64,000 bases of DNA from Pseudomonas fluorescens (GTDB lineage: Bacteria; Pseudomonadota; Gammaproteobacteria; Pseudomonadales; Pseudomonadaceae). The translations under genes and the position numbers were made by a program. A model generated the notes under the pieces. It saw only the letters and a program-made list of their open reading frames with translations, searched no databases and had not been told where the DNA came from. This document shows positions 31,954-42,369 of the stretch, in pieces. Each line of letters begins with the position of its first letter. Positions within the stretch are counted from its first letter, which is position 1. The stretch covers positions 42,833 to 106,832 of the forward strand of contig NZ_CABVHJ010000025.1 in the NCBI RefSeq assembly GCF_902497745.1, in the 5' to 3' direction.

Positions 31954-32439
31954 ATGCCGTCGTTCGACGTGGTATCCGAACTGGACAAACACGAACTCAC
32001 CAACGCGGTCGAGAACGCCGTGAAGGAACTCGATCGTCGTTATGACCTGAAAGGCAAAGGCAGCTTCGAGTTCAAGGAAAAGGACCTCACCGTCAGCCTG
32101 ACCGCTGAAGCCGGGTTCCAGCTCGAAGCGATGATCGAAATCCTCAAGCTGGCGCTGGTCAAGCGCAAGATCGACGTGCAGTGCCTTGAAGTCAAAGACG
32201 CCTACGCATCGGGCAAGCTGATGAAGCAGGACGCCATCCTCAAGGAAGGCATCGACAAGGAACTGGCGAAGAAGATCGTCGGCCACATCAAGGACGCCAA
32301 ACTCAAAGTGCAGGCCGCCATTCAGGGCGAGCAAGTGCGCGTGACCGGCAAGAAGCGTGACGACCTGCAAGAGGCCATCGCGGCGCTGCGGGCCAAGGAA
32401 TTCGGCATGCCACTGCAGTTCAACAACTTCCGCGACTAA
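31954..32439 (+). CDS. yajQ: YajQ-family nucleotide-binding protein
   Basis: The 161-residue protein matches the full YajQ/UPF0234 family (MPSFDVVSELDKHELTNAVEN at the start and RDDLQEAIAALR near the end). It has two ferredoxin-like folds. Xanthomonas and Pseudomonas homologues bind cyclic di-GMP and work with LysR-type regulators. GGAGAG precedes the ATG. It is monocistronic, flanked by a REP doublet. Confidence 0.95.
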   Translation: MPSFDVVSELDKHELTNAVENAVKELDRRYDLKGKGSFEFKEKDLTVSLTAEAGFQLEAMIEILKLALVKRKIDVQCLEVKDAYASGKLMKQDAILKEGIDKELAKKIVGHIKDAKLKVQAAIQGEQVRVTGKKRDDLQEAIAALRAKEFGMPLQFNNFRD

Positions 32440-32454
32440 GCTCGGTCAGATGAC

Positions 32455-32545
32455 CTGTGGGAGCGAGCCTGCTCGCGAAGGCGCCGTGTCATTCAGTAAT
32501 GAGTTGACTGACACACCGCCTTCGCGAGCAGGCTCGCTCCCACAT
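32455..32545. repeat. REP doublet (REPIN) after yajQ
   Basis: Inverted GGGAGCGAGCCTGCTCGCGA copies flank an interior in which GTGTCA and TGACAC-like ends (gtgtcattcag, ctgacacacc) also pair. The whole ~91 bp can fold into one long hairpin. Confidence 0.9.
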
Positions 32546-32620
32546 TGTTTTGTGTACACCCGGCGGGTTTCTGCCGCTTATTTTTCGCGTGCCGAATGGC
32601 CGGAAATCAGGAGATAGAAC

Positions 32621-33463
32621 ATGGATTTGAATGCTGAGGTGGACAACCTGGTCAAGGCATCCCAGGCGTGGATTCCAATGATCATGGAATACGGCAGCCG
32701 CGTGCTGCTGGCAGTGATTACTCTGGCCATCGGCTGGTGGCTGATCAACAAGGTCACGCAAAAGCTCGGCGGTCTGCTGGCCTTGCGCAATGCCGATCTG
32801 GCGCTGCAAGGCTTTATCAGCAGCCTGGCGAACATCATTCTCAAAGTGCTGCTGATTGTCAGCGTCGCTTCGATGATCGGTGTTGAAACCACCTCGTTCG
32901 TTGCTGCCATCGGTGCGGCCGGCCTGGCTATCGGTCTGGCGTTGCAGGGCAGCCTGGCGAACTTCGCTGGCGGCGTGCTGATTCTGCTGTTCCGTCCGTT
33001 CCGGATCGGTGACTGGATCGAAGCGCAAGGCGTATCGGGTACGGTCGACAGCATCCAGATCTTCCACACCGTGCTGCGTACCGGTGACAACAAAACCATC
33101 ATCGTGCCAAACGGCAACCTGTCTAACGGCATTATCACCAACACCAACCGTCAGCCGACTCGCAAAGTTGTGTTTGATGTCGGTGTGGATTACGAAGCTG
33201 ACCTGCAGAAGGCGCGTCAGGTGCTGCTGGATCTGGCCAAGGATGAACGCGTGTTGCAGGATCCTGCCCCGCAGGCAGTGATTTCGACCTTGGGCGACAG
33301 TTCGATCACTGTTTCCCTGCGTGTGTGGGTTAAAACTGCAGACTACTGGGACGTGATGTTCATGTTTAACGAACAGTCGCGTGATCGTTTAAAGACTGCC
33401 GGCATTGATATTCCTTTTCCGCAACGCGTGATTCGCGTGGTGCAGGAATCGGCAACACAATGA
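32621..33463 (+). CDS. mscS: MscS-family small-conductance mechanosensitive channel
   Basis: The 280-residue protein has three transmembrane helices (about 24-44, 62-84, 88-115). The pore helix carries GAAGLAIGLALQGSLANFAG, and the RPFRIGDWIE beta-domain entry and VPNGNLSNGIITNTN motif follow. It opens under membrane tension to release solutes during hypo-osmotic shock. AGGAGATAGAAC precedes the ATG. Size is typical for E. coli-type MscS (286). Confidence 0.95.
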   Translation: MDLNAEVDNLVKASQAWIPMIMEYGSRVLLAVITLAIGWWLINKVTQKLGGLLALRNADLALQGFISSLANIILKVLLIVSVASMIGVETTSFVAAIGAAGLAIGLALQGSLANFAGGVLILLFRPFRIGDWIEAQGVSGTVDSIQIFHTVLRTGDNKTIIVPNGNLSNGIITNTNRQPTRKVVFDVGVDYEADLQKARQVLLDLAKDERVLQDPAPQAVISTLGDSSITVSLRVWVKTADYWDVMFMFNEQSRDRLKTAGIDIPFPQRVIRVVQESATQ

Positions 33464-33480
33464 TAGGTTGCTAATTAATT

Positions 33481-33500
33481 GCCTGACTTGTCGGTCAGGC
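33481..33500. repeat. Short inverted repeat after mscS
   Basis: GCCTGAC-ttgtcg-GTCAGGC is a perfect 7-bp dyad just before the stronger terminator. It has no T-run of its own. Confidence 0.6.
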
Positions 33501-33523
33501 AACTATTGCAAGTGACAGGCAAT

Positions 33524-33557
33524 AAAAAAGGCCCATCGCAAGATGGGCCTTTTTTTA
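33524..33557. terminator. Bidirectional terminator between mscS and the porin
   Basis: AAAAAAGGCCCATC-gcaa-GATGGGCCTTTTTT is a perfect stem with A and T runs on both sides, serving two convergent genes. Confidence 0.93.
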
Positions 33558-33581
33558 TGCTTCCAAACTAACCACTGACGA

Positions 33582-34946
33582 TTACAAGATGTTCAGTGGG
33601 TATTCGGTGATCAGACGGAACTCTTTGACATCGCCTTCGCCCTGATCGGAGTTGGCAACGTGCCAAGCCTGACGAATGCGGAAGGACAGATCTTTCGCCG
33701 GGCCAGACTGAACAACATATTTGGCTTCGAAGTTGGTTTCGTGGTGTTCGCCGTCTTCACCGTACAGCGGAGCGCCAGTGTTGGTGCGGTATTGGCTGTT
33801 TGCAGACAGGCCGGTACCGTCGATGTCCCAACCTTTAACGTAACGAACCATGAAGCTCAGGCCTGGAACGCCGTACTCGGCCATTTTCAGGTCGTAACGG
33901 GCTTGCACGGATTTCTCGCCAGGACCGTTGAAGTCAGAGTACTGGATGGAGTTGGCGAGGAAGATCGAGTCGCCACCACGGTTGTTTTTACCCACGCCGA
34001 TGTAGTCGAACGGAGTATCGCCGTTGACCTTCTGGAAGGCCAGGGTGAAGGTGTGTGCTTTCAGGAACGACAGCGCGGTTGCCAGGGAGAAGGTCGTGTT
34101 GCTGATGTCGCCTGCCAGCTTGTCACCGGTGTCGGTGGTGCGGTAGATGTTGAAGTCAGTGTTCAGCGAAGTGTCACCACCGAATGGCGTGGTGAGGTTC
34201 ACGTTGGCGTAGTACTGGTTCCAGATGTCTTCCAGCTTGGCGCCGTAGAGCGATGCGCTCAGGTTTTCGGTGATGCCGTACTTGCCGCCGAAATAGTCGA
34301 TCGAGTCGGCTTCTACGCCAGAGTAGTTGGAGTACAGGCCGCCGTTACGGGCGTTCTTGTCCTGGCTGGTCGCCGAGTAGAAGTGACCGGCTTCGAGGTC
34401 AAGGTCTTTGATCTCGCTGCTCTGCAGCTGGAAGCCGCTGGCAGTTTGCGGAAGGATACGGGAACCGCCGATAGCGAACACTGGAGCAGTGCTTGGCTGT
34501 TGGTCGCCGACTTTCAGCTCTGTTTTGGAGATGCGGAATTTAATGGCTGCGCCGGCTTTGCCTTGGCTGTCATTAACGTCGCGGGAGTCATTCAGTGGAT
34601 CAGTGTGGTCGCTACGGCTCATGTTACCCGAACCGGAAGTACCGTCACCGCCATCGAGTTTCAAGGCCAGGTAGCCGAATGCATCAATACCGACACCAAC
34701 GGTACCTTGGGTGTAACCCGAGGTGAAATTGGTCAGGAAACCCTGAGTCCAGTCCTTTACATCAGCGCCGCCGTTCTTGTTGTCGCGGTTGAAGTAGTAG
34801 TTCTTCAACGTCTCGGTGAGTTTCGCGTCTTCAACAAAACCTTTGGCTTCAGACTGGTCACTTACAAACGGTGCGGCCGTAGCCACTTGAGTACTGGCGG
34901 CTGCAGCAACTGCCAGTGCGATCATGCTCCACTTCATCACGCGCAT
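33582..34946 (-). CDS. OprD-family outer-membrane porin
   Basis: The 454-residue precursor has a signal peptide (MRVMKWSMIALAVAAAASTQ, cleavage likely after ATAA) and the family block FVEDAKLTETLKNYYFNRDNK, ending in an aromatic-rich beta strand region (FRLITEYPLNIL). OprD porins are 18-stranded channels for amino acids, peptides or carboxylates; the substrate of this paralogue cannot be told. AGGAG lies nine bases before the ATG. It is transcribed alone, with a long gene-free region upstream. Confidence 0.93.
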   Translation of the reverse strand: MRVMKWSMIALAVAAAASTQVATAAPFVSDQSEAKGFVEDAKLTETLKNYYFNRDNKNGGADVKDWTQGFLTNFTSGYTQGTVGVGIDAFGYLALKLDGGDGTSGSGNMSRSDHTDPLNDSRDVNDSQGKAGAAIKFRISKTELKVGDQQPSTAPVFAIGGSRILPQTASGFQLQSSEIKDLDLEAGHFYSATSQDKNARNGGLYSNYSGVEADSIDYFGGKYGITENLSASLYGAKLEDIWNQYYANVNLTTPFGGDTSLNTDFNIYRTTDTGDKLAGDISNTTFSLATALSFLKAHTFTLAFQKVNGDTPFDYIGVGKNNRGGDSIFLANSIQYSDFNGPGEKSVQARYDLKMAEYGVPGLSFMVRYVKGWDIDGTGLSANSQYRTNTGAPLYGEDGEHHETNFEAKYVVQSGPAKDLSFRIRQAWHVANSDQGEGDVKEFRLITEYPLNIL

Positions 34947-35840
34947 CGTGATTTGCTCCTTTGGTTTTAGAAGAGTACTGCCGTCCCACCTGTTTTATTA
35001 TCTGGGCGGCTCTTTCTTTTTGTGTCGGCGCAAACTTATATCACGCCGACAATGTTGGCGATACTTGCTGATCCAACCTTTCAGCATCTTTACGACGGTG
35101 TCGCAAATGGCGTGGTGGATGTCGCAAATTCACAGTACCGACGCAGCCGGACTGACAACTTTCTCGCTGTTTATGGGCCTTTTTGCATCGGTAAAAAAGA
35201 GTCCCTGGCAAAACACTTGAATCTCCATCGGGCAACCCTGCCACTGTTCTTATGGGGCTTAAGGCATCCACTTCCCGTGGTGCGCTTATAGTCCATATGG
35301 GTACGAATGCAACAAGCGTGCACAAACCGCAATTTCGTTTCGGTTATTTTTCTGAACGTCCGCCTGTCACTGTAAAAACCTCATAAATGCTGGACGCCAA
35401 GCCCCTTTTTATCAGGGCTTGACGCCATTCCTTCTATGGTGTTGCCACACGCAGGATCGAGCATGACAACCAAAAACGTTACCGGTTCACCCCGCCAGTG
35501 AGTATTTGGCGGATGCCTGACGCAGTGAGCGTAGACGTACTGTGCGTTTTTGGTGCAAAAAATTTTACAGCTGTTCGGTATTCATACAGTTGAGAGCTGG
35601 CTGGATGCTGAACGAGTCAGCCTTTCTCGGTCATTTCTCCACGTTAGAAGTGTGTCCGGGTACTGTGTTGGTGCGTGGCGCGAGTAAATGTCCCATCCGG
35701 GGGCGTTTGCAGCGGTTCGTAATCAAGCCTTCGTGAAGGCTGGCGCATTCGCAGGTATGCTGCCGTCCTGTCGCTTGGTTGCGCCGTTCGCGAGGAGGGC
35801 CGCTAAGCTGAATAATGAAGATCAGCCGGGAGTGCGCGCA
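34947..35840. other. 894-bp gene-free region upstream of the porin and HIT gene
   Basis: No frame here has a credible start, codon use and length together. A 6-bp AAGCCC/GGGCTT hairpin lies at about 35399-35420. A second hairpin (ACGCAGT with ACTGTGCGT, 35521-35548) is followed by TTTTT. The porin promoter and long leader are probably in the left part. The right part could hold a small RNA; see findings. Confidence 0.5.
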
Positions 35841-36266
35841 GTGTTTGCTTTAGATTCACGACTTCAACAGGACACGCTGACGATCGGTGATTTCCCTCTT
35901 TGCCGACTGCTGCTGTCCAATGACGCCAATTACCCTTGGTTTATCCTGGTGCCTCGTCGCGACGATATCAGTGAGTTGTTTCAGTTGGATGTCGCCGATC
36001 AACAGCAGTTGTGGCAGGAAACCACCGCACTGGCTGAGTTGCTCAAGGATCTGTTCGACGCCGACAAGCTGAACGTCGCAACCCTGGGTAACGTCGTCAG
36101 CCAGTTACACATGCATGTGATTGTGCGTAAACGCGATGACGCGGCCTGGCCAGCGCCGGTCTGGGGCAAGCACCCGGCCAGGCCTTACAATGTCGAGCAG
36201 GTCGCCGCCATTCGCGAGCGGTTGCGACTGGTCCTGACCGAGCATTTCACCTTTGTGGAGGGCTGA
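35841..36266 (+). CDS. HIT-family protein
   Basis: This 141-residue protein carries the histidine-triad motif QLHMHVIVRKRDD (HxHxH-like; His-Met-His-Val-Ile) of nucleotide hydrolases and transferases, with the LVPRRDDISELF segment upstream. GTG at 35841 is chosen because the family begins FALDSRLQQDT and GGGAG lies eight bases upstream; a longer frame from 35688 lacks conservation. slyX follows three bases after the stop. Confidence 0.88.
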   Translation: MFALDSRLQQDTLTIGDFPLCRLLLSNDANYPWFILVPRRDDISELFQLDVADQQQLWQETTALAELLKDLFDADKLNVATLGNVVSQLHMHVIVRKRDDAAWPAPVWGKHPARPYNVEQVAAIRERLRLVLTEHFTFVEG

Positions 36267-36269
36267 GTC

Positions 36270-36476
36270 ATGAGCCTGGAAGAACGCGTTACCGATCTGG
36301 AAAGCCGTCTGGCGTTTCAGGATGACACCATTCAGGCATTGAACGACGTGCTGGTAGCCCAACAGCGCGTGGTTGAGCGCCTGCAATTGCAGATGGCAGC
36401 CCTGCTCAAGCGCCAGGAAGAGATGGTCGGCCAGTTCGAGTCCTTCGAAGACGAGGCGCCACCGCCGCACTACTGA
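36270..36476 (+). CDS. slyX: SlyX family protein
   Basis: The 68-residue protein is a short coiled coil (LEERVTDLESRLAFQDDTIQ) with the conserved PPPHY C-terminus of SlyX. Function is unknown. It is cotranscribed with the HIT gene (3-bp spacing) and followed by a terminator. Confidence 0.93.
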   Translation: MSLEERVTDLESRLAFQDDTIQALNDVLVAQQRVVERLQLQMAALLKRQEEMVGQFESFEDEAPPPHY

Positions 36477-36499
36477 CGCGGGTACTTTTCACCCGGCGT

Positions 36500-36537
36500 A
36501 AAAAAACCGCGAACAGCAGGCTGCTCGCGGTTTTTTT
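36500..36537. terminator. Terminator between slyX and the cold-shock membrane protein gene
   Basis: AAAAAACCGCGA...TCGCGGTTTTTTT forms a long stem with one internal mismatch and works for both convergent genes. Confidence 0.92.
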
Positions 36538-36546
36538 ATGCCTGGA

Positions 36547-37149
36547 TCAGCGTCGCGGCAGAGCGGCGATCACGTCCTCGGCTTGCAGGCCCTTGTCCCG
36601 ATTCATCACCGAGAATTCCACACGCTGGCCTTCGACCAGTACGCGGTGACCTTCACCACGGATCGCGCGAAAGTGCACGAAAATATCATCGCCGGAATCC
36701 CGGGAGATAAAGCCGAAGCCTTTGGAGGTGTTGAACCACTTGACGGTACCGGTATCACGATTGGTCATGTCATAGCTGGTTGGAGCGGCGGCCGGTGAAG
36801 AACGATAGAAGCTCACCGCCAGGTGCAAGACCACGGCAACCAGCGCAATCACCAAAGTGAACAGCACGGCTGGTTGGCCGGCGATGACGGGCATCGGGGC
36901 GATCAGGGTCAAGGTTTGCAGGACGACAGTCAGCACCAGAAGAGCGCTGACCAGATTTTGCAGATGCTGACGAGGGCCTTTGTTCCAGAAAGGAATCACT
37001 GGAGCAATCACCAGGTTAAGCAGGCCGAAAAAGGCCAGGTAAAGTGCATCGGGTTGTTGCAGGTAGGGAACGGCTTCGGATTTCAAGCTGGGTATGAACG
37101 ACAGCAGCAAGGCTGCTGCGCCCATTAGCAGGTGGACGATTTTCAACAT
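36547..37149 (-). CDS. Membrane-anchored cold-shock-domain protein
   Basis: The 200-residue protein has four hydrophobic segments (about 4-20, 35-53, 66-84, 92-114). A C-terminal cold-shock domain (132-200) follows, with both RNP motifs (KGFGFISR, DIFVHF). Cold-shock domains bind single-stranded RNA or DNA; membrane tethering is unusual. By position it matches P. aeruginosa PA0961, next to a Dps-like gene. The start MLKIVHLLMG is chosen; 31 codons upstream are non-conserved. The biological role is not known. Confidence 0.88.
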   Translation of the reverse strand: MLKIVHLLMGAAALLLSFIPSLKSEAVPYLQQPDALYLAFFGLLNLVIAPVIPFWNKGPRQHLQNLVSALLVLTVVLQTLTLIAPMPVIAGQPAVLFTLVIALVAVVLHLAVSFYRSSPAAAPTSYDMTNRDTGTVKWFNTSKGFGFISRDSGDDIFVHFRAIRGEGHRVLVEGQRVEFSVMNRDKGLQAEDVIAALPRR

Positions 37150-37461
37150 TTTGATTGGCTCACGTTTATGACGGCTCACAAGGAAGAGCTGAAGGCGCAC
37201 GGTTCGCTTCGGAACAAAATAAGAGGCGGTGGACACGTTCACGGCATCAGCCTATGCGCAACGCCCCGAAAAATGGGGCATGGCGACACACTGCCTATTT
37301 AACAGCAAAGCCTGCGGCTACTCAAATCAGCCCGGCCAGCGGCATGGCGTCGGTCGATTTGTCGCAGCGTTTGCAGCCAATCAGGGCTGCGGGGTGTCGG
37401 TTGCCTTGCTAGAGTGGGTCTGCACCTGTTGGATGAATTCAATCGCCGTTAGGGGGTAAAC
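37150..37461. other. Divergent cold-shock membrane protein / dps-like intergenic region
   Basis: These 312 bases have no gene that can be supported. The region must contain both promoters; no strong -35/-10 pair stands out. A ribosome-binding site (TTAGGGGGTAAAC) immediately precedes the dps-like ATG. Confidence 0.4.
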
Positions 37462-37932
37462 ATGGCAATCGATATCGGTATCAGTGAAGAAGATCGCAAG
37501 TCCATCGTCGAAGGACTATCCCGTCTGTTGTCGGACACCTACGTGCTGTATCTGAAAACCCACAACTTCCACTGGAACGTCACCGGCCCGATGTTTCGCA
37601 CGCTGCACTTGATGTTCGAAGAGCAATACAACGAACTGGCGCTGGCCGTGGATTCGATCGCCGAGCGTATTCGCGCCTTGGGCTTTCCAGCGCCGGGCGC
37701 CTACGCCACGTACGCACGCCTTTCTTCTATCAAGGAAGAAGTGGGTGTGCCGAGTGCCGAAGACATGATCAAACAATTGGTTGATGGTCAGGAAGCCGTT
37801 ACGCGCACGGCGCGCGGCATTTTTCCGCTGCTCGACAAGGTCAGCGATGAGCCGACCGCAGACCTGCTGACCCAGCGCATGCAGGTGCACGAGAAAACCG
37901 CGTGGATGCTGCGCGCGTTGCTGGAAGCATAA
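37462..37932 (+). CDS. Dps-family DNA-binding / ferritin-like stress protein
   Basis: The 156-residue ferritin-like protein has the Dps ferroxidase signature HNFHWNVTGPMFRTLHLMFE and a conserved Glu-containing C-terminal helix (QVHEKTAWMLRALLEA). Dps dodecamers oxidise and store iron with H2O2 and protect DNA. GGGGGTAAAC precedes the ATG. It corresponds in position to P. aeruginosa PA0962. Oxidative-stress regulation is likely but no OxyR site was identified. Confidence 0.93.
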   Translation: MAIDIGISEEDRKSIVEGLSRLLSDTYVLYLKTHNFHWNVTGPMFRTLHLMFEEQYNELALAVDSIAERIRALGFPAPGAYATYARLSSIKEEVGVPSAEDMIKQLVDGQEAVTRTARGIFPLLDKVSDEPTADLLTQRMQVHEKTAWMLRALLEA

Positions 37933-38117
37933 TCATCCGGGCGCACGAGCCAGTCGGTCGGGGGGCGTGCGCTGTCCGGAATCTTACTTGTATCGTTGGC
38001 TTATCCTACGGAGATGGTCAATAAGTCGTCTGGATATAACTTTGTGTCTGCGCTTTTATGAAAGCCACAGGATGTGACTTTTCAAACAAGCAGAGATGGC
38101 AAAGGAGTGTCACCGAT

Positions 38118-38456
38118 ATGGTAGAGGGAGACAGGCGGGGCGACAGGATTGTCGGCTTGCCACATGAATTGAAAGTCGATCCGTTCGTCGACGAATTCGA
38201 CATGGCGCTGGTTCAGCCATCGTCGCGATCCGTGCGTCTGAACGGTTATGCAACCTGCCTGCGGCTTGAGCAGGTTTACTGGAACATCCTCGGCACGATG
38301 GCCGCGCAAAATTGCTGTTCGGTCAGCTCGCTGTTGTCTCATGTCGACCGTGAAGTGCATCTGCGGCATGGCGGGGTGAAGAATTTCAGCGCGCTTGTAC
38401 GGGTGGTGTGCGTCATGAACGGCATCAAGGAAGCTGCATCGACCGAATCGCTCTGA
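38118..38456 (+). CDS. Ribbon-helix-helix domain protein
   Basis: The 112-residue protein contains RSVRLNGYATCLRLEQVYWNILG, resembling the RHH_4 ribbon-helix-helix domain, followed by NFSALVRVVCVMNG. Such proteins are usually small transcriptional regulators, but no target is apparent. ATG at 38118 follows AGGAG; an ATG at 38058 would add 20 residues and cannot be excluded. A GC-rich hairpin follows. Confidence 0.75.
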   Translation: MVEGDRRGDRIVGLPHELKVDPFVDEFDMALVQPSSRSVRLNGYATCLRLEQVYWNILGTMAAQNCCSVSSLLSHVDREVHLRHGGVKNFSALVRVVCVMNGIKEAASTESL

Positions 38457-38478
38457 AACGGCGATTGCAAACGAGGTC

Positions 38479-38512
38479 GCGGCCTGTGCAGTCTTACGGC
38501 TGCACAGGCCGC
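38479..38512 (+). terminator. GC-rich hairpin after the RHH gene
   Basis: GCGGCCTGTGCAG and its complement form a 13-bp perfect stem with an 8-nt loop. The tail is ATTTAAT rather than a pure T-run, so termination is probable but may be weak. Confidence 0.7.
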
Positions 38513-38522
38513 ATTTAATCGA

Positions 38523-38528
38523 TATAAT
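38523..38528 (+). promoter_or_regulatory. Candidate -10 element for fmdB-like/aspS
   Basis: A perfect TATAAT lies 59 bp before the FmdB-like start. The -35 region (CTGCAC at the expected position) is poor. Confidence 0.4.
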
Positions 38529-38587
38529 CCCGCTCTTTCGCCGCAAAGCCCTGCGCGCGGTGGCAATCTGATCGCCGAGACACCCCC

Positions 38588-38809
38588 ATGCCGATGTACG
38601 ATTATCAATGTGCTTCCTGTGGTCATCAGTTGGAAGCCATTCAAAAGATCAGCGATGCACCGCTGGTCGACTGCCCTGCCTGCCAGGCACCAGAGCTCAA
38701 GAAACAGCTGTCCATGCCGGGTTTTCGCCTGAGCGGCGGCGGCTGGTACGAAACCGACTTCAAGACCGGCGCCAAGAAGAATCTGGCCGGTGGCGACAAA
38801 TCTGACTAG
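38588..38809 (+). CDS. FmdB-type zinc-ribbon protein
   Basis: The 73-residue protein has the CxxC...CxxC zinc ribbon of the FmdB/CxxC_CXXC_SSSS family (YDYQCASCGHQLEAIQKISD, then CPACQAP) and the GFRLSGGGWYETDFK tail. The family is often labelled putative regulatory, without proof. It lies just upstream of aspS, which is a usual Pseudomonas arrangement, and is likely cotranscribed. Confidence 0.92.
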   Translation: MPMYDYQCASCGHQLEAIQKISDAPLVDCPACQAPELKKQLSMPGFRLSGGGWYETDFKTGAKKNLAGGDKSD

Positions 38810-38917
38810 GGTTCAGGCCCAGGTCGAACGACACGCGTGAGTTTTCCGATGCCGCACCCAGCTTGTGTGCGACGGGATCTCTAACGAATTTCGAATTACG
38901 AGAAGCGAACCACTACC

Positions 38918-40693
<1,776 letters not shown>

Positions 40694-40703
40694 GACGGGC
40701 CTG

Positions 40704-40731
40704 AAGGCGCATCTTCGGATGCGCCTTTTTT
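40704..40731 (+). terminator. aspS terminator
   Basis: GGCGCATC-ttcg-GATGCGCC with a UUCG loop, flanked by AA and TTTTTT. Confidence 0.95.
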
Positions 40732-40821
40732 CTATCTATAGAGAGCAGGTCGAGATTTTTTGTTTGCTGGCCGCTGCATGTGCAGGGCGGGCAACGTTTC
40801 AAAGAGAATTCGGAGCGAGTT

Positions 40822-41568
40822 ATGGCAGGTCATTCCAAGTGGGCGAACATCAAGCACCGCAAAGAACGTCAGGATGCCAAGAGAGGCAAGATCTTCACCA
40901 AGTGGATCCGCGAACTGACCGTTGCGGCCCGTCAGGGCGGCGGTGATCCGGGCTCCAACCCGCGTCTGCGTCTGGCGCTGGACAAGGCACTGAGCGCGAA
41001 CATGAGCCGCGACATCATCGACCGCGCCGTCGCGCGTGGCGCCGGTGCCACCGAAGCGGACAACGTTGAAGAGCTGACCTATGAAGGTTACGGCCCGGGC
41101 GGCGTGGCGGTGATGGTCGAGTGCATGACCGACAACCGCAACCGTACCGCAGCCGCTGTGCGTCATGCGTTCAGCAAGTGTGGTGGCAACCTCGGCACCG
41201 ACGGTTCGGTGGCTTACCTGTTCGAGCGCAAAGGCCAGATCAGCTTCGCACCGGGCGTTGATGAGGACGCACTGACCGAAGCGGCGCTGGAAGCCGATGC
41301 CGATGACGTGGTCAGCCACGAAGACGGCTCGATCGATGTGTTCACCTCGTTCACCAGTTTCTATGCGGTGCGTAACGCGCTGGAAGCGGCAGGCTTCAAA
41401 GGTGATGACGCAGAAATTGTCATGCAGCCGACCACCAGCGCCGAACTGGATCTGGAAGGGGCGGAGAAGGTGCTCAAGCTGATCGACATGCTTGAGGATC
41501 TGGATGACGTGCAGAACGTCTATTCCAATGCGGACATTCCGGAAGACGTGGCCGCTCAGCTCGGTTAA
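40822..41568 (+). CDS. pmpR: YebC/PmpR family transcriptional regulator
   Basis: The 248-residue protein has the family start MAGHSKWANIKHRKERQDAK and three domains. In P. aeruginosa, PmpR (PA0964) represses pqsR and so quorum sensing. YebC proteins have also been linked to translation of proline-rich stretches. A pqs system is not seen in this window (see findings). It lies upstream of ruvC, with a REP doublet between them. GGAGCGAGTT precedes the ATG. Confidence 0.95.
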   Translation: MAGHSKWANIKHRKERQDAKRGKIFTKWIRELTVAARQGGGDPGSNPRLRLALDKALSANMSRDIIDRAVARGAGATEADNVEELTYEGYGPGGVAVMVECMTDNRNRTAAAVRHAFSKCGGNLGTDGSVAYLFERKGQISFAPGVDEDALTEAALEADADDVVSHEDGSIDVFTSFTSFYAVRNALEAAGFKGDDAEIVMQPTTSAELDLEGAEKVLKLIDMLEDLDDVQNVYSNADIPEDVAAQLG

Positions 41569-41585
41569 GAGCGACTACGATTCAA

Positions 41586-41675
41586 TGTGGGAGCGAGCCT
41601 GCTCGCGAAGGCGGATTTTCAGGCAACATCGTTGCTGATGATGAAACCTCTTTCGCGAGCAGGCTCGCTCCCACA
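41586..41675. repeat. REP doublet between pmpR and ruvC
   Basis: Two inverted GGGAGCGAGCCTGCTCGCGA copies bound about 90 bp. The doublet lies inside a co-directional gene string, so it may reduce readthrough into ruvC. Confidence 0.9.
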
Positions 41676-41726
41676 TTTGTTATGGGTTGATATGAAAATC
41701 GTGCTTTTACCGAATCTGCAGGCGTT

Positions 41727-42254
41727 ATGACTTTAATTCTTGGTATCGACCCCGGTTCGCGCATTACCGGTTACGGGATTGTTCGTGATACCGGGCGTGG
41801 CGGCTGCATTTATGTGGCCTCGGGCTGTATTCGCACCGGTGCGGGCGAGCTGCACGAGCGTCTGCAAATCGTCTATCGCGGCGTACGCGAGATTATTCAG
41901 ACCTACGGACCGGTGACCATGGGCATCGAAAAAGTGTTCATGGCGAAAAACGCCGATTCGGCGTTGAAGCTTGGGCAAGCCCGTGGCGCAGCGATTGTCG
42001 CCGGTGCTGAAGAATGCCTGGAGATTGCCGAGTACACGGCCACTCAGGTCAAGCAGGCTGTGGTCGGCACCGGCGCCGCCAATAAAGAACAAGTGCAGAT
42101 GATGGTCATGCACATGCTCAAGCTCACCAGCAAACCGCAAATCGATGCCTCGGACGCTCTGGCCATTGCCATTTGTCATGCGCACACACGCTCCAGTCTG
42201 CTGCCGCACGGTTTGGGAACGGCACGCAGTCGTGGCGGGCGCCTGCGTCTCTGA
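41727..42254 (+). CDS. ruvC: Holliday junction resolvase RuvC
   Basis: RuvC cuts Holliday junctions symmetrically. The 175-residue protein has the catalytic acidic residues in LGIDPGSRITGYG, GIEKVFMAKN and IDASDALAIAICHAH. It is the first gene of ruvCAB. The gap to ruvA (115 bp) has no clear terminator. Confidence 0.97.
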   Translation: MTLILGIDPGSRITGYGIVRDTGRGGCIYVASGCIRTGAGELHERLQIVYRGVREIIQTYGPVTMGIEKVFMAKNADSALKLGQARGAAIVAGAEECLEIAEYTATQVKQAVVGTGAANKEQVQMMVMHMLKLTSKPQIDASDALAIAICHAHTRSSLLPHGLGTARSRGGRLRL

Positions 42255-42369
42255 TAGCATCAGCATCAATTTTCCTGAAAGCGGATTTCTTGCGCCTGGG
42301 TCGTCGGCCCGAAATCCGCCTTTCGACAGTCGCCAGCCCACGGCTGGCCAACGCTCAAGGATCTGAAAC

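Noticed and set aside
35542..35736. 64-codon plus-strand frame in the gap before the HIT gene
   Set aside because: No ribosome-binding site, cysteine-rich atypical composition, and it overlaps the terminator-like hairpin region.
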